A DNA stretch of 7,027 nucleotides from an uncultured Clostridia bacterium (lineage in GTDB: Bacteria; Bacillota; Clostridia; Oscillospirales; Ruminococcaceae), in the NCBI GenBank assembly GCA_937871145.1, contig CALMXN010000326.1, positions 1 through 7,027 of the forward strand. The letters run 5' to 3'. The notes beneath the pieces are model-generated. The model had not been told where the DNA came from and did no database searches. It saw only the letters and a list, made by a program, of their open reading frames with translations. The position numbers and the translations under genes are program-made. Below are positions 5,744-7,027 of the stretch, in pieces. Position 1 is the first letter of the stretch. Every line of letters starts with the position of its first letter.

Positions 5744-7016
5744 ATGGAAAAAAAAGAAGCTCAGAAAAGAATAAAAGAGTTAACCAAAGAAATCAATTAT
5801 CATAATAAAAAATATTATGTGAATGATAACCCTGATATAAGCGATTATGATTATGATATGCTTATGCAGGAGCTTAAAAAGCTTGAGGCTGAATTTCCTG
5901 AATTGGTGTCAGATAATTCTCCTACACGAAAAGTAGGTGGATTTGCACTCAATCAGTTTGAAAAAGTTGCTCATACTGTACAGATGGGAAGTCTTCAGGA
6001 TGTATTCTCATTTGAACAGGTCGAGGAATTTACTAACAGATGTAAATCAGCACTTGGCAATCCTGAATTTGTTGTTGAGCCAAAAATTGATGGATTGTCT
6101 GTTTCGCTTGAATATACTAATGGTGTTCTTACACGTGGTTCAACGCGCGGTGATGGTTTTGTCGGTGAAGATGTTACTCTGAACATTAAGACAATAAAAT
6201 CTATTCCACATACTCTGTCAAAGCCATTGCCTTTTCTTGAAGTAAGGGGAGAGGTTTATATGCCTCGTAAGGTGTTCTTTGACTTGGTTGAAGAACAGGA
6301 AGATAATGACGAGCAGCCTTTTAAGAATCCTCGTAATGCTGCAGCTGGCTCATTGAGGCAAAAGAATCCCGCTGTCACTGCAAAAAGAAAATTAGATATA
6401 TTTATCTTTAACATTCAGCAGATTGAAGGCATTGAGTTATATTCTCATAGGGAATCACTTGATTTCCTGACTGAGCTTGGCTTTAATGTAATTCCTGATT
6501 ATATTAAGCTTGATGATTATTATGATATCAGGGAACGTATTAACTGGATTGGCGATAACAGAAATAGTTTTTCTTTTGATATTGATGGTGTAGTTATAAA
6601 GATTGATGACTTTAATCAGCGTACTTCACTTGGTTCTACAACAAAAGTGCCAAAATGGGCAGTTGCCTATAAGTTCCCACCAGAAGAGAAAAAGACTAAG
6701 CTTATATATATTGAAGTAAATGTAGGAAGAACGGGAGCTATTACTCCTGTTGCAGTATTTGAACCTGTTTTACTTGCTGGTACAAGCGTTGGAAGAGCAG
6801 TTCTTCATAATCAGGATTTTATTGACGAGAAAAAGATCTCCATAGGTGATATAATTACTGTCAGAAAGGCTGGGGAGATTATCCCTGAGGTTTTGAATGT
6901 AGCACAAAAAGGTGAGAATAGCGAAACATTTAAACTCCCTGAATATTGCCCTGAATGTGGTACTAAAGCGATAAGATATGAGGATGAGAGCGTTCTGCGT
7001 TGCCCTAATGTTGATT
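5744..7016 (+). CDS. ligA: NAD-dependent DNA ligase LigA, N-terminal two thirds (cut at the window edge by adapter sequence)
   Basis: Seals nicks in DNA during replication and repair using NAD+. From the ATG at 5744, 424 residues are visible of a protein normally about 650-680 long. Domain Ia, which binds NMN, covers about 1-65 (YHNKKYYVNDNPDISDYDYD, 19-38). The adenylation domain runs to about 312. It has the nucleophilic Lys114 in EPKIDG, followed by STRGDGFVGEDVT (133-145), LEVRGEVYMP (165-174), FKNPRNAAAGSLRQ (193-206), FDIDGVVIKID (278-288) and WAVAYKFPP (305-313). The OB fold (about 318-392) contains VGRTGAITPVA (327-337) and RKAGEIIPEV (374-383). The zinc finger starts with Cys402, Cys405 and Cys420. 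The fourth Cys, helix-hairpin-helix and BRCT domains are missing. The TAG at 7016-7018 is not a true stop: bases 7017-7027 are sequencing adapter. The base at 7016 fits the first base of the expected fourth-Cys codon. Confidence 0.96.
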
Positions 7017-7027
7017 AGATCGGAAGA
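7017..7027. other. Illumina TruSeq adapter remnant at the sequence end (artefact)
   Basis: The last 11 bases, AGATCGGAAGA, equal the first 11 bases of the common Illumina TruSeq adapter (AGATCGGAAGAGC). They sit exactly at the end of the sequence and interrupt ligA in the middle of its zinc finger. This is untrimmed library adapter and not genomic DNA. Confidence 0.93.

Noticed and set aside
1..7016. Hidden mobile, defence or other novel system
   Set aside because: Every frame of substantial length matches a well-known core family, with gaps of at most about 114 bases; no long repeats, transposase, integrase, CRISPR spacing or composition break was seen.

Overview
The window is a low-GC (roughly one third G+C by eye), gene-dense stretch with every gene on the + strand. 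It looks like chromosomal housekeeping DNA from an endospore-forming Firmicute, most likely a Clostridia/Oscillospiraceae-type gut anaerobe. The reasons are strong purine-rich ribosome binding sites before nearly every gene, a Gram-positive-length signal peptidase II, a transketolase split into two subunits, and a YunB-type sporulation protein. The genus cannot be fixed from the sequence alone.

Layout: (1) 2-742 is the C-terminal quarter of isoleucyl-tRNA synthetase (ileS), ending in an intact Cys4 zinc-binding tail. (2) 743-790 is a long hairpin followed by four T's, sitting just before lspA. (3) 807-1304 is lspA, and 1315-2220 is an RluA/RluD-family pseudouridine synthase. This repeats the ileS-lspA-ylyB order known from Bacillus, without ylyA. 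(4) 2230-3060 is a Cof-type HAD hydrolase of unknown substrate. (5) 3077-3919 and 3924-4871 are the N- and C-terminal subunits of a split transketolase. They are followed by a clear intrinsic terminator at 4885-4920. (6) 4986-5687 is a YunB-family sporulation protein. (7) 5744 to about 7016 is the first two thirds of NAD-dependent DNA ligase (ligA), preceded by a good extended -10 promoter.

lspA through the second transketolase gene are separated by only 4-16 bases. They most likely form one transcription unit reading on from ileS, with a possible extra promoter for the transketolase pair inside the end of the HAD gene. The terminator, then yunB, then the ligA promoter break the region into separately controlled units. 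No gene-free stretch exceeds 300 bases; the longest gap, 4872-4985, holds the terminator and a weak promoter candidate. No rRNA, tRNA, CRISPR array, mobile element or phage gene was seen.

The most important practical point is at the right edge. The last 11 bases (7017-7027) match the start of the standard Illumina TruSeq adapter, so the apparent ligA stop codon is an artefact and the gene really runs on. I found no convincing undescribed system here; the window is essentially ordinary core genome, with a few regulatory details worth checking.
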